Assembly (NCBI RefSeq): GCF_042100115.1
Contig: NC_091279.1
Span: 930,001-994,000, forward strand
Direction of reading: 5' to 3'
Length of the DNA stretch: 64,000 nt
From: Alternaria dauci
Taxonomy: Eukaryota; Ascomycota; Dothideomycetes; Pleosporales; Pleosporaceae
How positions within the stretch are numbered: position 1 is the stretch's first letter; the number at the start of each line of letters is the position of its first letter. The notes beneath the pieces are model-generated. The model was not told where the DNA came from, searched no databases, and saw only the letters and a program-made list of their open reading frames with translations. Made by a program: the position numbers and the translations under genes. Shown one piece after another: positions 33,885-45,743 of this stretch.

Positions 33885-35043
33885 CTACATCTTCGCCCTC
33901 CTCTCCGCCCTCTCCAACACACCCACAACTCCGCCCCTCACCTCTCTAACCACATCCCCAGCTGGTATAGCCTTCTTCACCAACCCTACCCCACTCCCGG
34001 CATACGCCGTCATCCTTCCCCCATTCTGTCTCCACCCTTCGTCTCCCTTCTCCATCTCCTCTTTATACAGCCTCGTGTTCTCCTCCTGACTCATCCCTTT
34101 CTCCACGGCATCCACATAACTCTGCGTGATAATCCCACGCGCATTGTGTGTCTCTGCCCAGTTCGTGCCACGCAGCGAGTCGTAGACTTTGGTGCGAACC
34201 GTACTCTGGCCGCCGTCGGTGGTGCGCAGGACCGCGGAGCGGTAGCCCTGGGATATTTTTGCTTCGGGCGTAGCGAGCAGACGCGTTCCTAGGATGCAAC
34301 CCGAGGCGCCGAGGGCGAGGGCCGCAGCGAAAGTGCGCGACTCTGAAATTCCTCCTGCGGCTACGAGGATGGGGGTTCGTTGGGTTGGATGTGTCTGCAG
34401 GTACTCGTCTAGTGTGTCCTTGACCTCTGGTAATAGCGTTACTATGCTTGCTCCTTTTACTAGGCCATGGCCTCCTGCGTCTGTTCCTTGTACAACGAGG
34501 ACATCGGGCTGTACGTGTTTGACTGCCTCGACGGCTTCGGTCACACTGCCTACTTGGACCCAGATTTTGGAATCTGGACAAGCGCTTCTACTTTTTTCAG
34601 CCCATTGCACGAGCGAGGTCGTCGAGGACGGAGCGAAGAACCATACTGCTGCTGGACGGTGTCGGGCGATGATGGGCATGGCCATTTCGAGATTCGCACC
34701 CCAGTTGATGAATCCGATTCCGATTGGTAAGGTGCCATTTTGCGTTTGCAACGTGGTATTTTTGAGTAATTCCTTTGCGTGGTGGACATGGGATTCTAGA
34801 TCTGAGACATCTGTTCCTGCGCCTATGAACCCAATTCCGCCTGTGTGAATTTGTTAGTGTGATGACGGATTATTAGCACGCATTGGAGGGCAAGAGGAAT
34901 GTAGCCCCTTTCTTCCATGACTTACCGGCTTTCGATACTTCAACAGCCATGTCTGCTAGAGCGATCAGTCGCATCGGTGCACCCACCACCAGCGGCGTCT
35001 GAATCCATGGGTAATCTTTCGATAGTCTTCGAATGTCATCCAT
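33885..35043 (-). CDS. Nitronate monooxygenase (2-nitropropane dioxygenase family)
   Basis: This is an FMN enzyme that oxidises alkyl nitronates with O2, or a paralogue of unknown substrate. Exons (minus) are 35043-34926 and 34840-33885, giving 357 residues, normal for the family. The TIM-barrel signature appears across the splice: PLVVGAPMRLIALADMAVEVSKAGGIGFIGAG. Later come GIGFINWG, DVLVVQGTDAGGHG (FMN phosphate region, with the His typical of class I), ILVAAGGISESRTFAAALALGASGCILGTRLLATPEA, and the C-terminal segment with QSYVDAVEKGMSQEEN. The ATG at 35043 starts MDDIRRLSKDYPWIQTP, the expected beginning. Confidence 0.93.
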
Positions 35044-35617
35044 ATTTTTCTTCTTTTTGTTCTTCCAATCGAACTCAGCTAAATATGTCTTTACGTATAC
35101 TTCTTGTTATTCTTCACTAAATCGCGACTTCCAGTGACCTCGGCGGAATCTCGAATCCACAGCTCTTTGCTTGTTTGTTCTCCTGCTCACGTAGACAGTA
35201 TGATAGATCTGTATGAATTAGCAATTACAGGAATCGGTGCGTTACAGCGAAACTGACAATATATGAGTCAAGATAATGGTCGGATGATCATGCGTGTGCC
35301 CTAGGTTCCGCTAGGCCTACCTTGAGGTTTCGACATCTCCTCGGCTATATATCAGCATGGAACCAAGTCGGCTCACTCGGCAATCAGCTCGTACAACATG
35401 TTACACATTTTCGCACATGTAAAATTATTATGTTGTCTTCATTACATCTTATCTCCACATGCCCCAAGGTATTAACGATAATACTAATCCCAAAGTCTAT
35501 GTCCGCATGAACAGAACCAAAACCTCATGCCTGAAAAGCCCCAATATCTACATCGGCCCATGGTCAAGACCGAAAGTGCGTCGTTAAAAGGCGAAAGAAG
35601 AGAGGTCATTGCAGCTT
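35044..35617. other. Intergenic, 574 bp
   Basis: This is the upstream region of the nitronate monooxygenase and the 3' side of CYP51. No feature is supported. Confidence 0.5.
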
Positions 35618-37290
<1,673 letters not shown>

Positions 37291-37841
37291 GGTGGGGGAC
37301 GAGAAGTAACGACAGAAGTGAAGGCGTGGTTGAAGGGCAATGTTGACGGGGAACGCGTCCTCAATAAATTTCCCACCGGTCGAGGGCGCGCATGGACCAG
37401 GCCATCCAATCATACAAGTGAGTCGCCTTTGCCGTACAGGGCGGTTTCCGACTGGACTGTCGGTGTCGACGTCTTGGCAGGGACCGGCATGCGGACACTA
37501 GCGCTTCCGCCGCGACAAGGAGAGAATGGCTGGTGGCACCACTGACAGGCCATGCGGAGCAGATCGCTGTCATCGTACACTGTGTCGTGCCATTGGCCCA
37601 AGAGTACATCACCTCATCTGGAGCCCAGAACAGACATTGTCATGGTGCCAAATTTACTCTTTACTACGCTATGCTCTGTAAAAAGACCCAGACAGCAGGA
37701 TGTGTGTGCTTGCCGTTAACCCACTATTTTACACATCCCACCTGTACTGCTGTACAACTCCTATTAATCATACCAACTTGACTCCATAAGACGCCAGACG
37801 CTCCGCTAGAATGAAACATTGCACTATGCCCCAATGCTACC
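37291..37841. promoter_or_regulatory. CYP51 upstream region, 551 bp
   Basis: This lies between the CYP51 start and the stop of the kinase gene, both on the minus strand, so it holds the CYP51 promoter and the kinase 3' end. I see no tandem duplication or inserted repeat of the kind linked with CYP51 overexpression, and no recognisable sterol-response element that I can support. Confidence 0.5.
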
Positions 37842-40066
37842 CTAGTTGACCTTTCCTTTGCTCTGCGCAGATGCAAGGCTCTGGTCTGTCGCATAGCGGG
37901 AGCCGTCCTCCTCTTCCGAGTACAGCGTCTGATCGCCTTTGCCGCCCATCTCGATAAACTCCTCGGGCTTTCGCTGATCGGCAGGTCTTACCTCTGCAAC
38001 GCCGTGAGTCCTGCCATTCATTTTTGTGCCGTTCTCCACTCCGTTCTTCTCGTACACCTTTACCGGGTCTTGGCCTTCGGCGCCTTTGATAACGCGAGTT
38101 ACCTTGATGTCGTTGATGCTGCTGAGCATGGTGCGTTCCCGCTGCACCTTGCGCTTGGAGAAATCAAGCTTGGAGATGGCGCCCGTAAGACCATCTGTGC
38201 TGTCGTTGACGTTGATCCTGCCTTGTGTAGTCCACGGGTGCTCCAGGCATTCATCAATCGTGATTCGCTGCTCAACATCGACGGTAAGCATGCGGTCGAT
38301 AAGATCTAGCGCAGGGTCGCCAACAGAGTCCCAGTACGGCGATGGGTAATCGAAACGGCCCATCTTGATCTGCTGTGAGAGAGTGTATGGGTTCTCGGGA
38401 CTGTACAGCTCATCTGAGAATGGAGGAAAGCCGCACAGGCAGATGTACAGCACAACTCCCAATGACCAAACATCGACAGCCTTGGTGTAGCGTCGATAGT
38501 TTGAGTTTTCCAGTATCTCAGGCGCAACATCTAAGAAACGTTAGCACACCATCGTATACCGTAGAAAAAGGCGACATACATGATGGAGTTCCACATAGCG
38601 TAGTCGTAAACGATTCCTCGCCAATGATTTTGGCAAGACCGAAATCAGCCAACTTGATAGACAGTTCCTTGTCTGTGAGCAGAATGTTCTCGGGCTTGAT
38701 GTCTCTATGAACAATGTTGCGTTCATGCTGGTATCTATTAGCAAGGAACCACACAAGAGTCTGAAGACTTACCAGGTACTTAACCGCTTGGAACAGCTGC
38801 ACAAAGACCTTTCGCGCCTCGTCCTCAGTCAACTTTTGTTTCATGACGATCCAGTTGAAGAGCTCGCCCTCGGTGGCCAATTCAAGAACCAGGTAGACGC
38901 CGTCATCTTCATCAAAGGTGTCTTTGAGACAGAGCAGCGCTGGGTGGCTGACGCTCATGAGCACAGCAATTTCCTGCTGCAGACCCTCGACCTTTGACTT
39001 CTCTCCAGGACCAGTGCGCTTCTCGAATTTCTTGACTGCATACCGTACGCCTGTCGACTTCTCCGCAGCGAGATATACCGAAGCGAAATGCCCTTTGCCT
39101 AATTGCTCCTGCATGGTGTATTGCTGTCGGAACCGGTGGGTGTTGCGTTTCAAAGGGTATCTGAAGACGTAGCGGGCCTGGTCCAAGATGGCAATTTCGT
39201 CGCCCTCGCGCAGCTCGCGTCGTTTGTTTCGTCCGACAAAAGTATCGTTGACAAATGTGCCGTTGCCAGACAAGTCTTCAACCACGGCAACGGTATCACC
39301 GCCCTTCTTCTCCATGAAAAACAGACAGTGACGGTTCGAGACGGTCGGTGAGTTGAGAACTCGATCTGTGGCATCGTCAGAGGAGGCGCTTCTTTGGGTG
39401 GTTATATTAGCGCAGCTTACCGCACTCTCTGTGACGACCGATGAGGTAACCACCCGAGGGAACACCTCGGTCTTGCTTCTCATTCTCGTACTTTTCCTCT
39501 TGGCCTTTGTACTCGTCCTTTTTTACATGCGCTTTGCCGTCAATCTTGCCAACGAGCGTGCTAGGCACAGGGCAGGCCTCTCGCCTGCGCAAGACAAGGA
39601 CATCTTCGGCCTGGCCTTCCATGGGCACCAGGTAGCCCCAGACCTGTTCGTCCTCCTCATCTTCTACCGCGTACGTTCGGCTCTCGGGCGGGTAGACGAA
39701 CTGGGAAAAGGGCTGGGTGTCGGATGGGGGCGAGCTAATTGCAGCTTTTGCCTGACTTGACTTGGCAGGTGGGGGACTCTGTGTGCCTTCTTTGTAGCCT
39801 TCCGAGGCGTCTCCAGTAGATTCTTTGTGGGTAACGGGCGAGGGCAACGGTCCCTGCTTAAGACGGCCATTGGGGGGCGGCGACAGGCGCGAGTGGCGGG
39901 TTCTCTTGGGCTCGGCTTCTTCGCCCTGGGAATACTACAACAATTGAAGCGTCAGCGCCGGTCCTCTTGCACATCCACGGCCTCGTGCGACTGGGCGACG
40001 GGCGACGGGCGACGGGCGACATACGCGATTTCGCTTGAGCTGACTTTTCTCAGTCTCCGCCGGCAT
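37842..40066 (-). CDS. RAD53: FHA-domain checkpoint kinase, Rad53/Cds1/Chk2 type
   Basis: This is a DNA-damage and replication-stress checkpoint Ser/Thr kinase of the nucleus. Five exons (minus) are 40066-40025, 39934-39421, 39365-38773, 38727-38580 and 38530-37842, giving 661 residues. The N-terminus carries SQ and TP sites (MPAETEKSQLK, EGTQSPPPAKSSQ), likely phosphorylated by Tel1/Mec1-type kinases. The FHA domain spans about 155-255: GRHRECD, SNRHC, GNGTFVN. The kinase domain spans about 268-530: GKGHFASVY, VKKF Lys, HRDIKPEN (Asp392), DFGLAK (Asp411), CGTPSYVAPEIL (read only after the last intron). There is a single FHA, as in Cds1/Chk2; budding-yeast Rad53 has two. Intron 1 holds a GGGCGAC tandem repeat. 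It is divergent from ATG10. Confidence 0.93.
39994..40021. repeat. GGGCGAC 7-bp tandem repeat in RAD53 intron 1
   Basis: Four near-perfect copies of a 7-bp GGGCGAC unit (plus-strand reading) sit inside the 90-nt first intron, directly after the donor on the minus strand. Confidence 0.85.
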
Positions 40067-40426
40067 CTTGAACACGAGCGGATAGCAGTGGAGTCGAGAC
40101 GGCGACGGGTCAATGCGGGCGCGTGTATCTCCAGTGTCTAGGCAGGCAGCATAGTGGTGCGAACGATAGAAACAAGTAGCAAGGGCGGAGAGTCTGGGCC
40201 GCTCAGCTGCCTCCAAGTTTAGACGACGTTCCAGGCAGCCAGGCCCTGGAGCCGGGGAAGTCGCGTTGGACCCCCTGCCGATTTGCGCGTGGCGAGCCCG
40301 CGGCCCTGCTTTGAGTGGCCCGGAGCAGCCCACCGGCTGGCTACACGCGCCCCTACGTGCTGTTTCTTCCTTCTGCTCAGCGGAGAGCCATCTCGACGAG
40401 GATTTGCCAAAAAAGAAAAAGAGAAT
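40067..40426. promoter_or_regulatory. Bidirectional promoter region RAD53/ATG10, 360 bp
   Basis: The two start codons face away from each other 360 bp apart, so both leaders and any shared regulation lie here. Sequence is GC-rich with no named site. Confidence 0.5.
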
Positions 40427-41151
40427 ATGCTCTCCAGTTTCCCCCATCTCGATGAAACCGACTTTGAACGCGCCTGTGATGGGTTGCAGCGACGCTTCCA
40501 GCTGAAGGGTAGCGTGCAGGAAGGGTGGCTATCCGTGGAGAAGATCCACCGAAATGGGACCGTATATCTCAACATTACTGCGCATCTGCCGCGCCCTGCA
40601 AGTATACCAGCGCAGCAGGATCGAGACTCTACTGAACTGGATGAGGTAGTAGAGCACGACGAGGTGGGTGGATGCCCCAGATCTGCCGACAAGAGCTCAA
40701 TTTCAGGTAGGAAGCGCTCGACACCACCGTAGTACCCCAGGCGGTTGTAGACTACGATCTTGTCTTGTCACAAGTCTATCGCGTGCCTGTGCTGTACATC
40801 AGCATCCGTGACCCCCAGCACCGGTATCCTCCAACCATGACTACCTTGTACGAGCATCTGGTCCCGCCGCAGTTCAAGGCACAGACTGAGAACATTGGTG
40901 TCATTGGAGGCATCACCATTACTGTGAGACAAGCGACTGCAGGCACGGTATCAAACTGATCTTCGTAGGATCACCCAGCCACCAACAGACCTGTCTTCTT
41001 CATCCATCCGTGTCAGACGGCCGGCGTCATGGAAGCCTCTCTTGACAGAAACATTACAGCCGACGAGTATCTGTTGATGTGGATAGGAGCAATGGGAAAG
41101 GCCGTTGGCTTGAACGTACCTTTGCAACTAGCAAGACCAAACGATGCTTGA
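40427..41151 (+). CDS. ATG10: ATG10, E2-like enzyme for the Atg12-Atg5 conjugation
   Basis: This is an autophagy E2-like enzyme that transfers Atg12 from Atg7 to Atg5. Exons 40427-40663, 40711-40923 and 40969-41151 encode 210 residues. The splice to EALDTTVVPQAVVDYDLVLSQVYRVPVLYIS uses the TAG at 40710, after a CAGGTAG tract; the nearer CAG would leave a stop in frame. The active-site segment is PVFFIHPCQTAG (Cys165, the family HPC motif), followed by YLLMWIGAMGKAVGLNVP. Length and layout fit Atg10 rather than Atg3 (no long flexible insert, HPCQT). Its stop is only 44 bp from the convergent mS29 stop, so 3' ends may overlap. Confidence 0.92.
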
Positions 41152-41195
41152 CATTGCTACATTTGCTTTACATATCGTCATACAGTATAGTACAC

Positions 41196-42678
41196 CTACA
41201 ACCGCATTCGGACACTGGCCTTCTCTAGCTCGCCAATGTTCCCCATGCCCGCCAAGCTCCACTTCTCCGTTACGAAGCCCTCGTTGACTTGGTGTCGCAA
41301 CATGCCGCTTTCAGCATAGTACTCCATGATCGACCGTGCCTCTTCCTTGGTCAGCCCGCCAACGTTGATGATGTCGAGTTCCCTCGAGTCACTGTGGAGA
41401 TCCTTGAGAGCCTCCATGACGCGTACATCTACACTCTTGTACGGATTCCATGGCGGCAGCTTGCCAGCTCCCTTTTGGCGGGCTTCCGCTGCTTCGATGC
41501 AGTACTCCATCGCTGGCGAGGCGGGTGCGTTGGATCGTGATGTTGCGCCGAGCACCACGCCGCCGTTGGGTAGTTTTCTTTGGCCTGAAAGATGATCGAC
41601 GAAATGGCGAACAAGAGTAAGGTCGTGGGCGTGGATGGGCTTCACTTCCGCAGACATGTACTCAGAGTGGCGCATGATGTGCGACAGACCGTCGACGGCA
41701 AGAAGAATGGGTGGACAACCGGGTAGAGACAGCTCATTCCATAGCGCGACAAAGACGGGCCATGATGCCTCGGGGTTGGCCATGCCAAGCGCGGCCAGCT
41801 CTTTGAGTGTAGCACCGGCAGGAAGTGGGAGAGGTAGCTCGGGCTGCGTGCTAAGTTTCGTCGCCGTGAGAAATGCTCCATTCGACTGGAGAATTTGCTG
41901 GAGAAGATTCGCCGTGTATGTGTCTTGGGTATACTGCATTGGTTCAGAGTTTGGGAGTGGCGCATATTCTGTGTGAGCATTGACAAGTTCTTGGGCTGGA
42001 AAATTGTCAGTGCAATCCCTCTTGCCTGGCGGGGCAATTCGTACCTTCTGGGAGGTTGATCACAAACCAGTCCCGCAGAAAACCCATAGTCAGACCCTGA
42101 AGTACCAATGTGCTCTTCCCGCTCATCCTTTGGCCAGACAAGATGCGTCGTATTGTCTTCTTGGAGTCCTCCGCCTCCTTGAACAGTCTCGCGAGTTCGA
42201 TCGCCTCCTTCCGCATCAACACTGCCGGCCGTCTAAACAGACTCCATCCCTGGGTCGTCTTGAACGCCTCGACGGCTCTCAGCGCATCCACTACGTTCTC
42301 TTGCGGCAGCCCCATGACCTTGCCCTCATTCTGCTCGCTGAGAACATTTTCCTTGCTGAGGTCCTGAAGCGAGGACACTTCTAGTGCGTTGTCGTTGCTT
42401 AGAACAATGCGTTTGCGCTGGGCTTTCCGCTCTCCCTGTGCTGGTCGTTTGCCGGTGTCGCCGGCTGCGGCTCCCCTGCCCTTCTTGGTGTTCAGAGACT
42501 TGACACCCTTCTTCGGGGCGGCGGTCATGCCCTTCTTCTTGGCTACTACAGCATAGCGGGCGGTCGACGTAGAAAAGCAGGCAGTCTGTGGGCGTAGCAC
42601 GCGCGGGGCGATGCAGCTGTGGGCGCCGGCATCAAGTGACAGTTGAGCGAGGCTGCGGAGACATGCTGCGGGCGGCAT
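41196..42678 (-). CDS. RSM23: Mitochondrial ribosomal small-subunit protein mS29 (DAP3/Rsm23)
   Basis: This is a GTP-binding protein of the mitochondrial small ribosomal subunit. Exons (minus) are 42678-42045 and 41995-41196, giving 477 residues. The N-terminus is Arg/Ala/Ser-rich with ACFSTSTARYA, a likely matrix-targeting and cleavage region, and a Lys-rich linker follows. GQRMSGKST (residues 182-190) is the P-loop. Other family blocks are ALRAVEAFKTTQGWSLFRRPAVLMRKEA, NAHTEYAPLPNSE, the Walker B-like PPILLAVDGLSHIM, and the C-terminal GGLTKEEARSIMEYYAESGML. The frame restored by removing 42044-41996 reads FVINLPEAQELVNAH. It is divergent from RRS1. Confidence 0.94.
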
Positions 42679-42856
42679 GACGGGTGATTGAGGCGCTGGC
42701 CCTCCGCAATGGGCGAATTGGAGATGCTAGAGACGAATTCTGTGATGGTCACAGCCTCGGAGGTCCGCCGCTCGTGCACGGACTCGAAATTTATTCTGAA
42801 CTTTTGGCAGGCGCGCAAAGTGAAATTCTACAAAAAACCTCCCCAACTACGCAAAT
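42679..42856. promoter_or_regulatory. Bidirectional promoter mS29/RRS1, 178 bp
   Basis: Head-to-head starts only 178 bp apart join a mitoribosomal gene with a cytosolic ribosome-assembly gene. It is AT-richer near the RRS1 side (GAAATTTATTC, AAAAAACC). No specific factor site is claimed. Confidence 0.6.
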
Positions 42857-43606
42857 ATGTCAGACACAGAAATGGACGGCGGCGTCGCGCTAGGCGGTGT
42901 TTCACCCACACATTCTCACCTCGTCGACGAAATCAACGGAGGTGCCATGGACGTCCATGCCAACGGCGCAGCTTCCGTCGCAGACTCGACCGTCTCGAGC
43001 CGACTGTACGTCGCATACTTGCTTTGTCCTCGACTTCACCTTTTGCTGACATAACAAAGCCCCGTCGTCGTGAACAAGCCTACGCCTTTTACCTTTGACC
43101 TGGGAAACCTGCTCGCAAACGACCCAAACCCAGTCCCTGCCAGCGCCGACGAAGCTACCCTCACTGCAACTGCCCGCGATGCCGCACAGGCCCTCATCAA
43201 CCAGCTTCTCTCTACCTGCGAAATCAAGTCAAACTCAGAGGGCGTACACCTCGTCCTCCCCGCGCCAACCACACCTCTGCCCCGCGAGAAGCCCATCCCT
43301 GCAGCTGCCGAGAAGACCAAATGGGAGAAGTTTGCGGCCAAGAAGGGTATCAAGGATAAGAAGCGCGACGGCAAGCTTGTATACGACGAGGCTTCTGGCG
43401 AGTGGGTACCCAAATGGGGTTACAAGGGCAAGAACAAGGAGGGTGAGAACGACTGGCTGGTTGAGGTGGACGAGAAGAAGGAAGCCAAGACAGGCACCGC
43501 CCACGACGCGAGGGCGGACAGTCGGAAAGAGCGAAAAGAGAGGATCAGGCGCAACGAGAGGAAAGAACGGGCGAACAGCATCAAGTCTCGAAAGACTGGT
43601 GCGTAA
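42857..43606 (+). CDS. RRS1: RRS1, ribosome biogenesis regulator
   Basis: This is a nucleolar factor that, with Rpf2, recruits 5S RNP to pre-60S particles. Exons 42857-43005 and 43060-43606 encode 231 residues. The core NKPTPFTFDLGNLLANDPNP is the family signature. It is followed by LPAPTTPLPREKPIPAAAEKTKWEKFAAKKGIKDKKR, LVYDEASGEWVPKWGYKGKNKE and a Lys/Arg-rich tail with coiled-coil character. The intron is a short GTACGT...CAAAG type with CTGAC as the branch site. Convergent neighbour: the MFS carrier, 234 bp away. Confidence 0.96.
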
Positions 43607-43839
43607 GCTCGAGTCCTTGACAGTCGCGTAAGCGGGGAAGACATTTAAAAACGACTTGCATTGGGCGGCGTTACTATTACGACATGTATTCGACTTTATG
43701 GGCGCACGCACTAAAAGCTTGCGAACTTGCACTTCTATCGACGGTTTCAGAGGCTGCAGCTCCGTCTCAGATACCACCAACAGCCGACCAGCCGAATATA
43801 CTATTTCTGCACTTGTACCCAAATTCCATCTTCAATATC

Positions 43840-45743
43840 TCAAAGAGTATACAGAAAATCTGGCCTCTTATCTCCCATCTCCTCAATCTCTTTCTCACTC
43901 TTGCCCTCAGTCCAAACGTCCCTCGCTCCTTGCCTCCTCTTCTTGTTTTCCCATGCGAGCAGGAACCGCGTCACAATACTGCCGCCCAGCAGCCACAACG
44001 TCAGATACGCCAACACTACGCCATGACCCAGGAAGTAGCGCGGTTTGTCCCTACTGCGATAGATGTTCGATGAAACGACGCCGTTGATGTTGCCCCAGCC
44101 GATAACAAACCCAAGCGTGACACCGCGCTTGTACACGCCTTCGACATTGTTGGCGGCCCAGGAAATCGTGTTCGCTATCGTTGCTAGAGAGGGGTATCAG
44201 AATGCAAGAAGCCAGTGTTGTTGCTAGATGGGGGAATACTTACGATAGATGCCAATAGCTCCCAAGAATGTACCGGCGTACTGCACGTTCGGGTTTCCAG
44301 AACCAAGAAGCATGCCGAAACCCGCAATCCCAAAGAGCGAAATTACCATGTTGCAGTAACCTCTTTGTTGCGTGCGATCGGCAATATAACCGACCAACAC
44401 CGTGACCACAGCTGCAACCGCATATGGTGGCACAGAAAGCAGATTCGCGGTTGTAGACGTATAGCCCATGCCGGCAAGAATGGTGGGTAGGAAGAGACTA
44501 AAGGCATAGAGAGACCCGTCCGCTCCCATGTAGATGATGCTGAACATGAGCGTTTTCCAGTCCTTGACTGATTGCCAGAAGTATTTCATTTGGAAATCTT
44601 CGTGCGCAGCCGAGGCCTGTTTATCGGCGCGCAGACGGCGGAGGACACGAGCTCGGTCATCGGGAGACAAGAATGTGGCTTCGGCAGGGAAGTCGTGAAC
44701 CATCCAGTAACTCGCTATTCCGACCAGAATGGTTGCAAGACCTTCGAGGATCTGGTCGGTACTGTTAGTAACATGTTGACACAATGAGGAGAGGAATATA
44801 TCCATTACTTACGAAGATCCATGCCCAACCTGGCTTGCCCCCTACGCCACCCATTTGCGCGATTCCGGCTGCTAGCAGTCCTCCAAAACTGCCGGCGAGT
44901 GCTGCAGCCGAGAAGAAAATAGCAGCCCGAATTCCAAATTCTGAGCGTTTGTACCTGTGAGGTGCGTCGAAGTCAGTCCATGTCTCACATGCAGTTCGGA
45001 CAAGGAAATTTCTCACCAGCAACTCAAATAGTAGTTCACGCCGGGAAAGAGTCCTGCAGAAGTGAAAATCCCAAGTCAGTGTATGTCTCAAATGTATTTT
45101 ACACAGTCTCGACCTACCTGCTTCCGCACAGCCAAGCCACCACCGCTACAAACATGTCGTCAGCCAACCCAATCCGAAAATCACACCACTGAGAGTAGAA
45201 TTACTCACTGCAGTCATCAAGCCGGCATAGTTGTGCACCAGGCCCATGCATGTCATGCAAATCCCCCACCAAATCATAATCAGAGGTAGGAAGATGCTAG
45301 GTCGTAACTTCTTCAAGAGCACGTTTGTAAGTGGCTCGAACACTGAGTAACTGATGAAGAAGATGGTCAGACTGGCGTTGTATTGGCCGTTGGTCATGTT
45401 GAGGTCTTCTTGCAGACCGTCGACTTTGGCATTGCCAATGTTTGTGCGGTCCAAGAAGGAGATTAGATAGAGGAAGGAGAGCCATGGGATTAGGCGAAAG
45501 TCGAGCTTGCGGAGGAGTGCTTTGTCCTGTGACGATTGTGTTAGCTGACTCATGAAGTTGACTTGAAGGTTAGACAAGTAAAGGACGTACGTGTGCAGCG
45601 CACTCTTCTTCACTGAGACCAGCGTCAGGATTAGGCAGGTTTTCGATTGTATGAACATGTTTTGCCGTTTCGACATGCTCTTCGCCTATTGTCTTTTCTT
45701 CCTCGCTCGACCTATCGATCGGACGTTCTGCTGCCGAGGCCAT
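43840..45743 (-). CDS. MFS transporter, Dal5/TNA1-type anion:cation symporter
   Basis: This is a plasma-membrane carrier of the ACS family (allantoate, nicotinate, vitamin or dipeptide-type substrates). Seven exons (minus) are 45743-45591, 45526-45209, 45145-45118, 45053-45017, 44954-44813, 44751-44244 and 44183-43840, giving 509 residues with twelve hydrophobic helices. Family marks are RLIPWLSFLYLISFLDRTNIGNAKVDGL, RWWLGCAEAGLFPGVNYYLSCWYKRSE (spread over three exons, the middle ones 28 and 37 nt), IANTISWAANNVEGVYKRGVTLG and the C-terminal RDKPRYFLGHG. Introns 3 and 4 are members of the repeated introner-like family, separated only by the 37-nt exon. The start is the ATG at 45743; an upstream in-frame Met six codons away is less favoured. 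The substrate is unknown. Confidence 0.9.
44955..45016 (-). repeat. Introner-like intron, copy C (MFS intron 4)
   Basis: This is a 62-nt intron, GTGAGA...TCACAG. The gene-sense core AACTGCATGTGAGACATG contains a perfect CATGT-GAG-ACATG hairpin, followed by ACTGACTT. Outer arms GTCCGAA and TTCGAC can also pair. It is the best-formed member of the four. Confidence 0.8.
45054..45117 (-). repeat. Introner-like intron, copy D (MFS intron 3)
   Basis: This is a 64-nt intron, GTAGGT...CTGCAG. It shows CATTTGAGACATAC and then CTGACTT, in the same order as copies A to C but with more divergence upstream. GTGTA and TACAC flank the TGAGACA block as short inverted repeats. Confidence 0.65.

Noticed and set aside
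35365..35400. CTCACTCGGCAATC, resembling a foldback element end
   Set aside because: There is no matching inverted end within 150 bp and no shared inner block.
37291..37841. Possible tandem duplication in the CYP51 promoter
   Set aside because: The region was read for direct repeats of the kind linked with overexpression; none longer than a few bases was seen.
40924..40968. ATG10 intron 2 starts GTGAGACA, like the introner core
   Set aside because: Here GTGAGACA is the donor itself rather than mid-intron, the intron is 45 nt, and the CTGACTT block is absent. Coincidence.
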